64,000 bases of DNA from Strongylocentrotus purpuratus (Eukaryota > Echinodermata > Echinoidea > Camarodonta > Strongylocentrotidae): the NCBI RefSeq assembly GCF_000002235.5, contig NW_022145611.1, positions 5,814,945 to 5,878,944 of the forward strand, in the 5' to 3' direction. The notes beneath the pieces are model-generated. The model was not told the origin of the DNA, ran no database searches, and saw only the letters and a list, made by a program, of their open reading frames with translations. Both the position numbers and the translations under genes were made by a program. Positions within the stretch are counted from its first letter, which is position 1. Each line of letters begins with the position of its first letter. Positions 41,110 through 52,740 of the stretch are shown piece by piece.

Positions 41110-43594
41110 TTAAGAGAGCCTGCTGCGCCTCCTCCAACCAAAACAGCAAAAAACTTTCCACCACTTCCGTCTCCTTCCAGTTACATCAGCCTGATCTTTG
41201 TTATCTTGATCACTCTCCTTCTTCCTATCTTCATTGTTTACATTTATCTTCCTCTCTTTGAAGTCTTTGGCCTGTTGAATCCCCTCCAACACCTTTTTCA
41301 ATTCGCTAATGTTCTTTGCCTCCGCAACCAAAGTGATTGCCAACTCATCCACCGCCTTCATCTCCTCCTTTGCATTCACCTCCTCCTCAGCCCTTGTCTT
41401 CTCCTCCTCTGATTTCATCTCCTCCTCTGCATCCAGCTGCTCCTTCTCTGTCTTCACCTCCTCTCCCTTCACCTCCTCCTCCTCTGCATCCAGCTCTTCC
41501 TCCTCTGTCTTCACCTCCCCCTCCTCCTCTGCTTTCATCTCCTCCTCCTTCTCTACTTTCACCTTCTCCTCCTCTGCCTTCATCTCCTCCTCCTCTGCAT
41601 CCAGCTCTTCCTCCTCTGCTTTCACCTCCCCCTCCTCCTCTGCTTTCAGCTCCTCCCCCTTCTCTGCTTTCACCTCCTCCTCCTCTGCCTTCATCTCCTC
41701 CTCCTCTGCATCCAGCTCTTCCTCCTCTGCCTTCATCTCCTCTTCTGCTTTCAGCTCCTCCTCCTTCTCTACTTTCACCTCCTCCTCCTCTGCCTTTATC
41801 TCCTCCTCCTCTGCATCCAGCTTCCCCTCTGCTTTCACCTCCTCCTCCTTTGCTGGTATCTCCTCCTCTGCATCCAGCTCCTCCTCAGCCTTCACCTCCT
41901 CCTTCTCAGTCTGTATCTCCTCTTCTGCCTTCACCTCCTCCTCCTCCTCCTCTGCTTTCAGCTCCTCCTCCTCTGCATCCAGCTCTTCCTCCTCTGCCTT
42001 CATCTCCTCCTCCTTCTCTACTTTCACCTCCTCCTCCTCTGCCTTTATCTCCTCCTCCTCTGCCTTCATCTCCTCCTCCTCTGCCGTCATCTCCTCCTCC
42101 TCTGCTTTCACCTCCTCCGTTACTGGTATCTCCTCCTCCTTCTCCTCTGTCTTCATCTCCTCCTCCTCTGCATCCAGCTCCTCCTCTGCATCCAGCTTCC
42201 CCTCTGCTTTCACCTCCTCCTCCTTTGCTGGTATATCCTCCTCCTCTGCATCCAGCTCCTCCTCAGCCTGTATCTCCTCCTCTTCTGCCTTCACCTCCTC
42301 CTCCTCCTCTGCCTTCATCTTCTCCTCCTCTGCCTTTACCTCCTCCTCCTCCTCTGCTTTCAGCTCCTCCTCTGCCTTCATCTCCTCCTCCTCTACCTTC
42401 ACCTCCTCCTCCTCCTCCTCTGCTTTCATCTCCTCCTCTACCTTCATCTCCTCCTCCTCTGCCTTCATCTCCTCCTCCTCTGCCTTCACCTCCTCCTCCT
42501 CCTCTGCCTTCATCTCCTCCTCCTCTGCCTTTACCTTCTCCTCCTCCTCTGCTTTCAGCTCCTCCTCTGCCTTCATCTCCTCCTCCTCTGCATCCAGCTC
42601 CTCCTCTGCCTTCACCTCTTCCTCCTCTACTTTCAGCTCCTCCTCTGCCTTCACCTCTTTCTCCTCTGCTTTCAGCTCCTCCTCTGCCTTCACCTCTTCC
42701 TCCTCTACTTTCAGCTCCTCCTCTGCCTTCACCTCCTCCTCCTCTGCATCCAGCTCCTCATCTGTTTTCACCTCCTCCTCCTCCTCTGCTTTCAGCTCCT
42801 CCTCCTCTGCCTTCATCTCCTCCTCCTCCTCTGCTTTCAGCTCCTCCTCTGCCTTCATCTCCTCCTCCTCTGCATCCAGCTCCTCCTCTGCCTTCACCTC
42901 TTCCTCCTCTACTTTCAGCTCCTCCTCTGCCTTCACCTCTTTCTCCTCTGCTTTCAGCTCCTCCTCTGCCTTCACCTCCTCCTCCTCTGCATCCAGCTCC
43001 TCATCTGTTTTCACCTCCTCCTCCTCCTCTGCTTTCAGCTCCTCCTCCTCTGCCTTCATCTCCTCCTCCTCCTCTGCTTTCAGCTCCTCCTCTGCCTTCA
43101 TCTCCTCCTCCTCTGCATCCAGCTCCTCCTCTGCCTTCACCTCTTCCTCCTCTACTTTCAGCTCCTCCTCTGCCTTCACCTCTTTCTCCTCTGCTTTCAG
43201 CTCCTCCTCTGCCTTCACCTCTTCCTCCTCTACTTTCAGCTCCTCCTCTGCCTTCATCTCCTCCTCCTCTGCATCCAGCTCCTCATCTGTTTTCACCTCC
43301 TCCTCCTCCTCTGCTTTCAGCTCCTCCTCCTCAGCCTTCATCTCCTCCTCCTCTGCATCCAGCTCCTCCTCTGCTTTTACCTCCTCCTCCGCCTCCAGCT
43401 CCTCTGCCTCCAGCTCCTCCCATTCTACCTCTTCCTTTGCTTCCTTCTCTTTTATGATTTCCTCCTCATCAGTCGTCAGCTCTGCCCCATTCTTTTGGAG
43501 ATATTGGACAAACTCGTTAATCTGGTTTGTCTGAATGTCATTCAGATAGACATACTCATTGAAGGCAAGAGCGTCTGCCAACTCGTGCTGAAAC
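41110..43594 (-). CDS. Glu-rich repeat protein, copy A (main exon, 827 aa)
   Basis: Not a family I recognise. The N-terminus FQHELADALAFNEYVYLNDI and following QTNQINEFVQYLQ looks like a small helical domain. About 650 residues of Glu-rich repeats follow (EEEVKAEEELKAEEEE type, with LDAEEE and MKAEEE units), predicted as a long charged helix. The tail has DELAITLVAEAKNISELKKV, a polar DQDNKDQA part and RRRKWWKVFCCFGWRRRSRL then S. The Cys pair among aromatic and basic residues suggests a lipid-modified or membrane-bound end (inference). The exon start is set at TAG|GTTTCAG because a 2-nt difference from copy B falls just upstream of it. It needs an upstream exon ending in phase 2, not identified. 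Confidence 0.75.
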
Positions 43595-43694
43595 CTATAG
43601 GAACTACTCGATTTGCTGAATAATGAAAACAAATTGGAGAAGACCAATATAATGACACTGTATATAACATATATCATATAATTATGTTGATCAT

Positions 43695-44640
43695 TTTGTA
43701 TCCAAAATTAACAGCGACTATCAATTATTTTAGTTTCAAGGATTTCAAAACGACTTTAATTATTATGCAAACTATTTTCTACATCCGCTTTATTGGTAAT
43801 TTTGGATAAAATTAATGAGAAATGGATTTCTTCATCAGTCTCTGTATTATAAGTTTCAACCCTTATCTAATTCCCACATATGTTTTTGTATTTGTTTTTA
43901 AATACATGACAACATAATTAATGAGAATTTAACAATTTTTACATAAAACTCAATATGAGAAGTAATACCCCCCAAAATTACTCATATACACTTTAAAATC
44001 ATGGTGTTATACAATATCGAAGCAATTTAAATGATCTAGACTACGTATAGGAAACGTACATGATGAGGAGGAGTCTATTAAAAACTAACGCTTGTCTTCT
44101 GAAGACGTCTGTATAAAAAATAAAATAATATTGCATATGATACTGATTTTTAACCTAAAACATGAAGAAAAACATATCGCAATAAATTATTATAGTCGTA
44201 TGATATCGACGTATTTTCTAGATATGACTTACGTTCGTCACTCATGATGAAAGATTCAAATCAAAGACAAATATTCTGATATATTCTGATATATTCAGAA
44301 GAGATGCTTGTAAATCGATGTAATAGCTAAAGCGGCGCTTACATCAATGATGATAAAAAGATAACTTTGTAACTATGCGGATCATGACGCATGCGCGTCA
44401 CCGCATCCATTACGTCACAATTGAGCGCAGTTGTCTCAAAAGGACAATATTGCGCGCTTTTATTCAAGAAATTTGTAACTATGTCAGGGGTTCACAATTA
44501 AATGTGTTGATTTCAAAGTTAAAATTTTGCCGTTAATGGGAATGTTGCATAATCAGTCTGTATGATCTTAAAATCACCTTTTACATTTAAAACTCGTACA
44601 AATGTTTACTAAATGTCAGGATGATACCGAAGGAAGCTTC
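43695..44640. other. Upstream spacer of Glu-rich gene A
   Basis: AT-rich, conserved with 49690-50630 in copy B. Contains a direct TGATATATTC repeat (about 44277-44295) and a GCGCGC-containing block (44385-44460, catgcgcgtcaccgc) that could be the promoter on the minus strand. No other gene seen. Confidence 0.4.
44222..44250 (-). CDS. Possible first exon of Glu-rich gene A
   Basis: On the minus strand ATGAGTGACGAAC is followed by a perfect GTAAGT donor. The same sequence is conserved at 50210-50240 in copy B. It would encode MSDE. It ends in phase 1 while the main exon needs phase 2, so either a small exon lies between or this is untranslated. Coordinates are approximate. Confidence 0.35.
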
Positions 44641-44669
44641 TTACGTCCCTTTCCTCCTATCATATTCTC

Positions 44670-44670
44670 T

Positions 44671-44726
<56 letters not shown>

Positions 44727-44757
44727 CGCTCTCTCTCTCTCTCTCTCTCCCCCCCCC

Positions 44758-44795
<38 letters not shown>
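44670..44795. repeat. CT microsatellite
   Basis: Three (CT)n blocks broken by short C and G runs. Longer than the matching tract at 50638-50662 in copy B. Confidence 0.95.
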
Positions 44796-44799
<4 letters not shown>

Positions 44800-45340
44800 C
44801 CCTCCCCTATCTTGTTCTATTATTATCTACCTCCCCCCTCTGTCTCTTAATGTTTCTTGCTCACTCTTTTTTTGTTCCTTCTTTTGTGTCTCTTTTCGCC
44901 GTTTGATGAAAGGGGCACCTTAACCCAGCTCCCGCCTCTCCCCTTCCTGTAGCTGTACGTTACTGAAGAAATACAAATAAACTACACCATGTTTATGCTA
45001 GAGTTCATTACTGAATACTTTAAGAAATGGTATCCACACATGTGCATGAGATTGTGACTTGTTTGTATTTTGTGAAGAAGTTAGTGTTTTGTGTTTTCAT
45101 AAGGTATTTTATATACTATGGTTTCTCAGACTTTGCCTTTTGTAAAATAGCATGAACAATGATTTGTACTCCTAAGTCCATTCTACATTGGAAAAGATGG
45201 AGAGCTCTAAACATGGCAACCATTTGATAAGGAGTATGGTTAAGAATGAAGTTTCAGCTGAGAAAACTTGGAACGTTTTTAGAGTTTACTCCATGATTCA
45301 TTTTCTAAGGAATGGGGCCTGCAATGGGCTTACGAACATC

Positions 45341-45470
45341 AGGGGGTGTTTCACAAATCATTTTTTCAGTGACATATATCTTGAGAACCAAATAGAAGCA
45401 AGGATTTCAGTAGCTTCTAACAAAAACTGTCATTTGTCACTGATGACAAGTTTTCTGAAATGGGGCCCAG
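45341..45470. mobile_element. Short TIR MITE (GTGTTTCACAAAACTT family), copy 3
   Basis: In opposite orientation to the copies at 14016 and 32886 (it reads gatgacaagtttt.tgaaatgggg at the right end). Absent from copy A of the duplication. Confidence 0.75.
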
Positions 45471-46009
45471 GGCTCCAGGGTTCAATCACAGCTTTCATGT
45501 TACTCCAATGCAATGTGTCCTACAAAACAGTCTTTGTACTTTTATTTTATCCAAAACGGAAGAACCTCTTGATGTGACCACTGACTTATGGTAGTTACTC
45601 AATAAAGAAGCATTAGTCGAAGATCATTTTTTTTAAAACCATTGTTGGGCAATAAAGATGGATGAACGACAATCATGTCGTATGAGACACTTTGCTGGGA
45701 TTTGTCCTTCAAGATTAACATTCTGATCAGTATACACATGCTCTGATTTCAAAAATATTTCACAAAAAAAAACAGGCTGAGCCAACTGATGACAATATTG
45801 AAAACCAAATACTCTGACAGTGTGGATCTCGGCAGCCAATTTCAGTGTACATATTTCTTTGAAAGAAGATACATGGTATAAGTCCTTTTGTAGCTTCAGC
45901 ACAGCATCATTAAAGTTGTTTTGGTGGTTAAAAATGTATATTAAAAGGTACAGTTGGTCGAAAATAAGACAACATCCCTAAAAATTGAGTTGATGATTTT
46001 CATCACTGG

Positions 46010-46347
46010 CATACCTGCTAACCCTTACGAATAATCCAGAATATTCCGTTTGTCTGGATTTCTAGGACCTGAAAACCCGGAATATTCCGTTTTTGCAAAA
46101 TTCCATTAAAAAAAAAAATTGCGCTTAAGCCCAATTAAGCTTGTTTTAACATGTGCCGCGATGTGAGAGTTCATGTATTGTGTGCGTTGAATGGCTGCGT
46201 GATCGAGCAGCGAATTGGTAATTGCCTTTTGGTACAGATTTACCACATATTGCCAGTTACGCTGCCGCTGCAAATGCTATTTCTTTTTTTCGAAGGCATA
46301 CCATTCTAAGAATTCCTCATTCTTATTTTCAAATGTTGGCAGGTATG
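46010..46347. mobile_element. 338-bp TIR MITE with CACTGG target duplication
   Basis: Ends CATACCTGCTAAC and inverted CATACCTGCCAAC. CACTGG flanks both sides (46004-46009, 46348-46353). Copy A of the duplication has a single CACTGG and no insert near 40354, an intact empty site. Confidence 0.9.
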
Positions 46348-46410
46348 CACTGGGGAATATTAGGAGGAAGAGAAAGTTGGATAAAGAGATATTCATATAC
46401 GAGTGTTAAA

Positions 46411-47152
46411 CCATGGCCTACTACAGATGGACTAATAATGAGAGTCTTTCATTGATCATATCATGACCACCGCCACCTGATAATGTGTATGTTGATGAGA
46501 ACATTCATTTGACGCGACAATGCTGATTATGTAATCACGCATCATTACAGACAAAAGAACCTTTTACATTTCTTCAGATTCTTTTCGCTGGGCCAGGGCA
46601 CAGAGTGTAGTTTCAGGAAAAGTATCGTGACTTAAGACCAGTTAGAGGAGCAGTGAACCCCAAATTATGACAATTTGAGTGATATTAGATTGATTATTAA
46701 AGGAGTGGACACTGGTGGACATACATGTGGACCTGCCAGAATTTGAAAAATACATGTTCTTTACTGTCCTATCACCTTCTATTCCTTGGAAATGGATAGG
46801 ATAAGTTTTAAAATGAAGTTTAAAATCTTTATGTTACAGCCAAATTTTCAGGTTTCATTTGTAAACTACTTCTAATTTTCTATTAAAAACTTCATATACG
46901 TCAATATTCATAATTATGTACTCCACAACTGCACATGCATTTCCGTGATTTTAAGCGATTCAGTTTCTTTTGCGCAGGCATTTTGTTGTTTCTTCAAGGC
47001 ACAGTTAGGGGTTTTTATGACTGACTGGCGGCGGTCGTGATGAGATCAAAGCTTGGAAGCATGTTTGCAATGTCATTATTATACTTTTGACAGAATCAGG
47101 TGCATGAATATATTATAGTACCGATCAGTGTCCATTTGTAGTAGGTCCATGG
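46411..47152. mobile_element. 742-bp TIR element with TTAAA target duplication
   Basis: Ends CCATGGCCTACTACAGATGG and inverted CCATGGACCTACTACAAATG. TTAAA on both sides (46406-46410, 47153-47157). Copy A reads straight through ('gagtgtgaaaatcatt', about 40415). No transposase frame. Confidence 0.85.
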
Positions 47153-47464
47153 TTAAACAGATCGAAAATCATTATTTTTGTATAACTTGATTTTATTTTG
47201 TTGAGTACTTCCAGGCCAGTGCTTATATTAAAGAATCAAAAAGTGTTGTTACATAACACCCGTCTCAATATGTTGTTTTTTGCACTTTCTTTGTTCATTT
47301 TGCTTATTCATCAGCTATTATCCTTTTTTCCCCATTTTTTTTTCTCTCACTGAAGATTCTATTAATCCTTTGACTACTGAGTTATCTAATTCTAAAATAC
47401 TACTCATGATACTACTAATAATGTAGTATATGGCCCATATCTCATTATCTCCCTGTATCGCACA

Positions 47465-47720
47465 CTCTCTCTCTATCTGCCTCTCCCTCTCTCTCTCTCT
47501 CTCTCTCTCCCTCTCTCTCCATATCTTTTTTTTCTCTCTCTCTTGGCCCACTATCTTGGTGCGAGTTTCTATCGTTCTTCCTGTCTCCACCCATATCTTT
47601 TTTTTCCTGCCTCCTCTGTTGGTGTGAATTTCCATCTCCCCCCCCCCCTCTCCCCCCTCTCCCCCCTCTCCCCCTGTCCCCCTCTCCCCTCACCCTCTCT
47701 CTTTCCTCCCCCTCTCTCCC
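47465..47720. repeat. CT/C-rich microsatellite
   Basis: (CT)n then C-runs, the counterpart of 40740-40985 in copy A. Confidence 0.92.
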
Positions 47721-47830
47721 TTTCTTCCAAAAGTGAGTCTAATTATCTCAAAAAGTCTTCAAGTTAATTTATATTTACAATTTTATTTACAATTTCATTG
47801 ATCATGACATAATAAGTCTCTATTCAAGTC

Positions 47831-49616
47831 TTAAGAACGCCTGCTGCGCCTCCTCCAACCAAAACAGCATAGAACTTTCCACCACTTCTGTCTCCTTCCA
47901 GTTACAGCAGCCTGATCTTTGTTATCTTGATCACTTTCATTCTTCCCATCTTCATTCTTTATATTTATCTTCTTCTCCTCTTTGCAGTCGTTGGCCTCTT
48001 GAATCCCCTCCAACACCTCTTTCAATTCGTTAATGTTCTTGGCCTCCGCAACCAAAGTGATTGCCAGCTCATCCACCGCCTTCACTTCCTCCTCTTTTGC
48101 CTGTATCTTCTCCTCTGCCTTCATCTCCTTTTCCTCCTCTGCCTCCATCGTCTCCTCCTCCTCCTCTGCCTCCACCTCCTCCTCACCCTTTATTTTCTCC
48201 TCCTGCTCTTCCGCCATTTCCTCCTCCTCTGCCATTATCTCCCCATCCTCAGCCTTCATCTCCTCCTCTTCAGCCTTCACCTTCTCCTCCTCTGCCGTTA
48301 TCTCCTCCTCATCTGCCTTCATCTCCTCCTCCTCCTCCTCTACCTTCATCTCCTCCTCTGCTTCCAGCTCTTCCTGTGCTCCCAGCTCCTCCTCTGCCTT
48401 CATCACCTCCTCCTCTGCATCCAGCAGCTCCTCCTCCTCTGCCTTCATCTCTTCCTCCTCTGCCTTCACCTCCTCCTCCTCTGCATCCAGCAGCTCCTCC
48501 TCCTCTGCCTTCAGCTCTTCCTCCTCTGCTTCCAGCTCCTCCTCTGCTCCCAGCTCCTCCTCTGCCTTCATCTCCTCCTCCTCTGCTTTCACCTCCTCCT
48601 CCTCCTCTGCTTCCAGCTCCTGCTCCTCTGCCTTCATCACCTCCTCCTCTGCCTTCATCTCCTCCTCCTCCTCTGACTTCACCTCCTCCTCCTCCTCAGC
48701 CTTTACCTCCTCCTCCTCCTCTGCCTTTACCTCCTCCTCCTCCTCCTCCTCCTCTGCTTTCACCTCCCCCTCCTCCTCCTCTGCCTCCAGCTCCTCCTCT
48801 GCCCTCACCTCCTCCTCCTCCTCTGCCTCCAGCTCCTCCTCTGCCTTCAACTCCTCCTCCTCTGCCTTCTCCTCATCCTCCTCTGCTTTCAGCTCCTCCT
48901 CTGCCTTCATCTCCTCCTCCTCTGCCTTCACCTCCTCCTCCTCCTCTGCCTCCAGCTCCTCCTCTGCCTTCATCTCCTCCTCCTCCTCCTCCTCCTCCTC
49001 CTCAGCCTTTACCTCCTCCTCCTCCTCCTCCTCTGCCTTTACCTCCTCCTCCTCCTCTGCCTCCAGCTCCTCCTCTGCCTTCATCTCCTCCTCCTCCTCT
49101 GCCTCCAGCTCCTCCTCTGCCTTCATCTCCTCCTCCTCTGCCTTCTCATCATCCTCCTCTGCTTTCAGCTCCTCATCTGCCTTCATCTCCTCCTCCTCTG
49201 TCTTCTCCTCATCCTCCTCTGCCTCCAGCTCCTCCTCTGTCTTCACCTCCTCCTCCTCCTCTGCCTCCAGCTCCTCCTCTGCCTTCATCTCCTCCTCCTC
49301 TGCCTTCTCATCATCCTCCTCTGCTTTTAGCTCCTCCTCTGCCTTCATCTCCTTCTCCTCTGTCTTCTCCTCATCCTCCTCTGCCTCCAGCTCCTCCTCT
49401 GTCTTCACCTCCTCTGCCTTCTCCTCATCCTCCTCTGCTTTCAGCTCATCCTCCTCTGCCTTCTCCTGTATGATTTCCTCCCTATCAGTCGTCAGCTCGG
49501 TGCCTTCATGTATCTCTTGGAGATCCTGGACAAACTCGTTAATCTGGTTTGTCTGAATGTCATTCAGATAGACATACTCATTGAAGGCAAGTGTCTCTGC
49601 CAACTCGTGCTGAAAC
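47831..49616 (-). CDS. Glu-rich repeat protein, copy B (main exon, 594 aa)
   Basis: Paralogue of 41110-43594. The N-terminus FQHELAETLAFNEYVYLNDI and QTNQINEFVQDLQ is nearly identical. The C-terminus DELAITLVAEAKNINELKEV and RRQKWWKVLCCFGWRRRSRR then S is also kept, including the tryptophans and the Cys pair. The repeat block is shorter (about 420 residues) and all length changes keep the frame. No stop or frameshift occurs in either copy, which supports both being expressed. The acceptor TAG|GTTTCAG is at 49616/49617. Function unknown; possibly lineage-specific. Confidence 0.75.
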
Positions 49617-50637
49617 CTAGGAACTACTCGATTTGCTGAATAATGAAAACAAATTGGAGAAGACCAATATAATGACACTGTACGATACATCATATATTTT
49701 GTATCCAAAACTAACAGCGACCATGAACTATTTTAGTTTCAAGGATTTCAATACTACTTTAATAATTATTGTGCAAACTATTTTCTACAACCACTTTATT
49801 GGAAATTTCATTTTGGATAAATGAGAAATGGATTTCTTCATCAGTCTTTGTGTTTTAAGTTTCAAAGCTTATCTACTTCCCACATATGTTTTTGTATTTG
49901 CTTCTTAATACATGACAACACGATTAATGAGAATGTAACAATTTGTACATAAAAATCAATATGAGAAGTGATACCCCAAATTACTTGTATAAACTTTATA
50001 ATCATGGTGTTAACTGTTATATAATATCGAAGCAATTTAAATGATCTAGACTTAGTATCCGAAACGTACAGGCGGAGGAGGAGTCTATTAAATTATAAGA
50101 TTATTTCAACGTTGCATACGATACTGATTTTTAACCTAAATCATGAAGAAAAACATATCGCAATAAATTATTATAGACGTATGATATCGACGTATTTCTT
50201 AGATAGGACTTACGTTCGTCACTCATGATGAAAGATTAAAATCAAAGACAAATATTCTGATATATTCTGATATATTCAGAGGAGATGCTTGTAAATCGAT
50301 GTAATAGCTAAAGCGGCGCTTACATCAATGATGATAAAAAGATAACTTTGTAACTATGCGGATCATGACGCATGCGCGTCCCCGCATCCATGACGTAACA
50401 ATTGAGCGCAGTTGTCTTAAAAGGACAACATTGCGCGCGTTATATTCAAGAAAGTTTCACAATTAAATGTATTGATTTCAAAGTTACAATTTTGCCGTTA
50501 ATGGGAATGTTGCATAATCAGTCTGTATGATCTTGAAATCACCTTTTACATATACAACTGACACAAGTCTTACTCAAATTAATGTCAGGATGATACCGAA
50601 CGGAATTTCTTACGTTCCTTTCCTCCCATCACTTTCT

Positions 50638-50662
50638 CTCTCCCTCTCTCTCTCTCTCTCTC
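50638..50662. repeat. CT microsatellite
   Basis: Short (CT)n matching the longer one at 44670 in copy A. Confidence 0.9.
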
Positions 50663-51019
50663 TTATCTCCGTCTATGCAAGAGTTCATTACTGGACACTT
50701 GAAGAAATGGTTTCCACAAATGTACATATAAGATCGTGAAGTTGACCACTTATTAAAGCGGGATTATGCTCAGGCCTTTTGTTCGCTAACGAAGGGGGCA
50801 ATTAGCAAGTGAATAAAGAAATTAAAATAAACGTTTACTCATGAATGGTAGAGATGAGCGTCCTTGAAATTTAAATTCTATTTCCACGCATAAGACTTAT
50901 TAGATTCGTCCCACAACACAGACAGTAACTTGCATTCTCATCATTAGACTACAGACCTCATGGCAGGTGAATGGAATACCTTATTTCCAGCTGCAACATA
51001 CAAGTTTGTTAACCCTACT

Positions 51020-51340
51020 ATAAGGGAGTTTACAGATACAATCTGCGCATGGGCAGATAAAGGTCATTTGTACCAGAAAGGTAAAACCCACAGAGATGAA
51101 TACTGGATATGCGCTCATGAAAGTTATGTAACATTATTCATTTATGCACCAACGGTACATTCTATGATACGCAGGTGGAAGTATTCTTTTCAAGAGGGCA
51201 AACAAAAGGTATTCACGAAGCACATCTATGACTTTGGCAGTTATTATTCCAATATGCTCAAAGTGGAACTTCTCCATGTGTAAAAGATCTGTGGATATTT
51301 GGGGTCATTTGTACCATGTGCTATCTGTAAACTCCCTTAT
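51020..51340. mobile_element. 321-bp MITE-like inverted-repeat element
   Basis: TATAAGGGAGTTTACAGATA at the left and TATCTGTAAACTCCCTTAT at the right are inverted copies of about 19 bp. GGTCATTTGTACC also occurs twice in direct orientation near the ends. A 107-codon ORF (50960-51283) crosses the left end, so it is probably chance. Confidence 0.6.
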
Positions 51341-51344
51341 TCGG

Positions 51345-52197
51345 CCAAATGTCTCTCGGCCACCAACCCTGACTAAATTCGACACAAGAATCAGAACATA
51401 ACAAAACAAAACAAAAACGTCATTCGACCGTAAATCAAATATATTTAGCTAGTTATGTTGTTCTTTTAAAAGTACTAGCAACGTATTTGTTTGATTGTGA
51501 AATGCATGGTTTGCCTTTTCTATAGGTTATATAAATGGAAGATTAAAATACGAAAAATTGAATTCGTAATAACGCGAACACTGAAAAAGTTGGTCGATTT
51601 TCCTATTCGAGGAAGTTATGTAATAACCTTCATGGTTATTATGGTGCCAGTATTTTAAAACCGGTCAAGAACTAGGGGATAAATGGGTCATTTTCTTTTT
51701 ATGTTCTCATTACATGCATGCTTTCAATACAACAGTTGCTCTTGCCAATCCGAAAAGAGTGCGGACAACAATACCTTGCCAGGGCACCGTGGTCAACGCT
51801 TTGTCCGACATAGCATTAACGAATGTGTTCAGATTTCGATTAATAAAAGAAAACCTGATGTGTGGAATGGCTGATTGACGATGGAGGTAGCTCCCCTTCT
51901 TACGTAAGCAGAAAGGAAGCATGCAAAGAATTTGAATCAAATGATGACATAACCTGGATGACATAACCTGTTAATTCAAAATTCATGCAGTCGGACTAGA
52001 AACAGCACAGTTTTTATCTCGTGAAAAGCCATTTGATACATGGGATGATCTAGCTCCCGTCTGCGACTCATCTCCACGCTTCGTTTGATCTGAGCTTCTA
52101 CTAGTTCTAGTGATTACAATGATCTGATGATCAGGCCAGGATAATTCATCAGCCACTCTACTGTTGTGGGTTTGATCTGGTGATCAAGGCTTCCAAC
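51345..52197. other. Spacer upstream of fucosyltransferase
   Basis: No gene seen. Unique AT-rich sequence. It may contain the fucosyltransferase promoter, but I see no distinct elements. Confidence 0.5.
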
Positions 52198-52221
52198 ATG
52201 GCCTCGAGAAAGAACTTGAAG
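52198..52221 (+). CDS. Fucosyltransferase exon 1 (cytosolic tail)
   Basis: ATG in good context (aacATGG) encodes MASRKNLK, then donor gtagga, phase 0. Joined to the main exon (V then MKTVFFFLAG) it gives a short basic cytosolic tail followed by a membrane segment, the layout of a type II Golgi enzyme. No other evidence ties it to the gene. Confidence 0.55.
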
Positions 52222-52543
52222 GTAGGACATAACATTTGGAAGTAAAAAGTGCGAGCTTAATTGGGGTTTATAGAATATGGTGATTTTCACCAAAGTGTTT
52301 GTTTTGTTTATACCTAATTCGTTCCATTTTGCCTGACTCTATACGCAAAAGCTAGCCGGGTTAAAATGAAAGAAAGAAACCCTTGTTGATGTACTGTATA
52401 AAGAATAGGAGCTCAGATTATGCTACACAATATTTATCTGGTTTCTGAAACGAATTTTTCCCCTTTAGAATAAGATAGTTGCCAACAAATTTGATCATTT
52501 GTGTAAAATTTATCATTTGGTTAACCATGTTGACTCGGAGATG

Positions 52544-52740
52544 TCGTGGTGTAGCGGTTCATTCACTTCACTGTCAATCCGGGGGTTGAGGGTTCAAATC
52601 TCAGCCCGGTACTAATGTCCTTAGGCACGACGTTGATCGGCCACGTTTGCCACTCTCCACCCAGGTGTAAATCACTGGCAATCACTGGGGTGACTACCCG
52701 GGGTAAATAAGACCCTATTATTATCATTTGTTATTATTAT
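52544..52740 (+). mobile_element. tRNA-derived SINE
   Basis: Box A-like 'gtggtgtagcggttc', box B GGTTCAAATC, shared body 'gtttgccactctccaccc' and tail (TTATTA)n. Close relative of 36771-37060 but shorter. Confidence 0.78.

Larger units (their letters stand above)
39940..45060. repeat. Segmental tandem duplication, copy A
   Basis: It aligns by eye with copy B (about 45060-50735). Landmarks are shared in the same order: 'tttgtaaaatagcatgaaca' (39999 / 45137), 'acagcatcattaaagttgtt', 'gagtacttccaggccagtgc', 'catgatactacta', the Glu-rich gene, its upstream spacer and the gcttacatcaatgatgataa block. Copy A lacks the two TIR insertions of copy B, so it shows the older arrangement. Confidence 0.88.
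45060..50735. repeat. Segmental tandem duplication, copy B
   Basis: Head-to-tail with copy A and about 0.5 kb longer because of insertions (about 45178-45250, 45341-45470, 46010-46347, 46411-47152), partly offset by fewer Glu repeats. Non-repeat parts of the gene differ by roughly one base in twelve by eye. Confidence 0.88.

Noticed and set aside
41309..43534. Ser-rich and Pro-rich plus-strand ORFs opposite the Glu-rich gene (also 48033-49556)
   Set aside because: The repeat is open in multiple frames; only the minus-strand frame continues into conserved non-repeat N- and C-terminal sequence with a shared stop and poly(A) signal.
44602..44923. Ser/Leu ORFs over CT tracts (also at 21742, 29585, 40697, 56014, 58229)
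   Set aside because: Pure dinucleotide repeat translation.
50960..51283. 107-aa ORF
   Set aside because: It crosses the end of an inverted-repeat element and shows no family resemblance or splice context.
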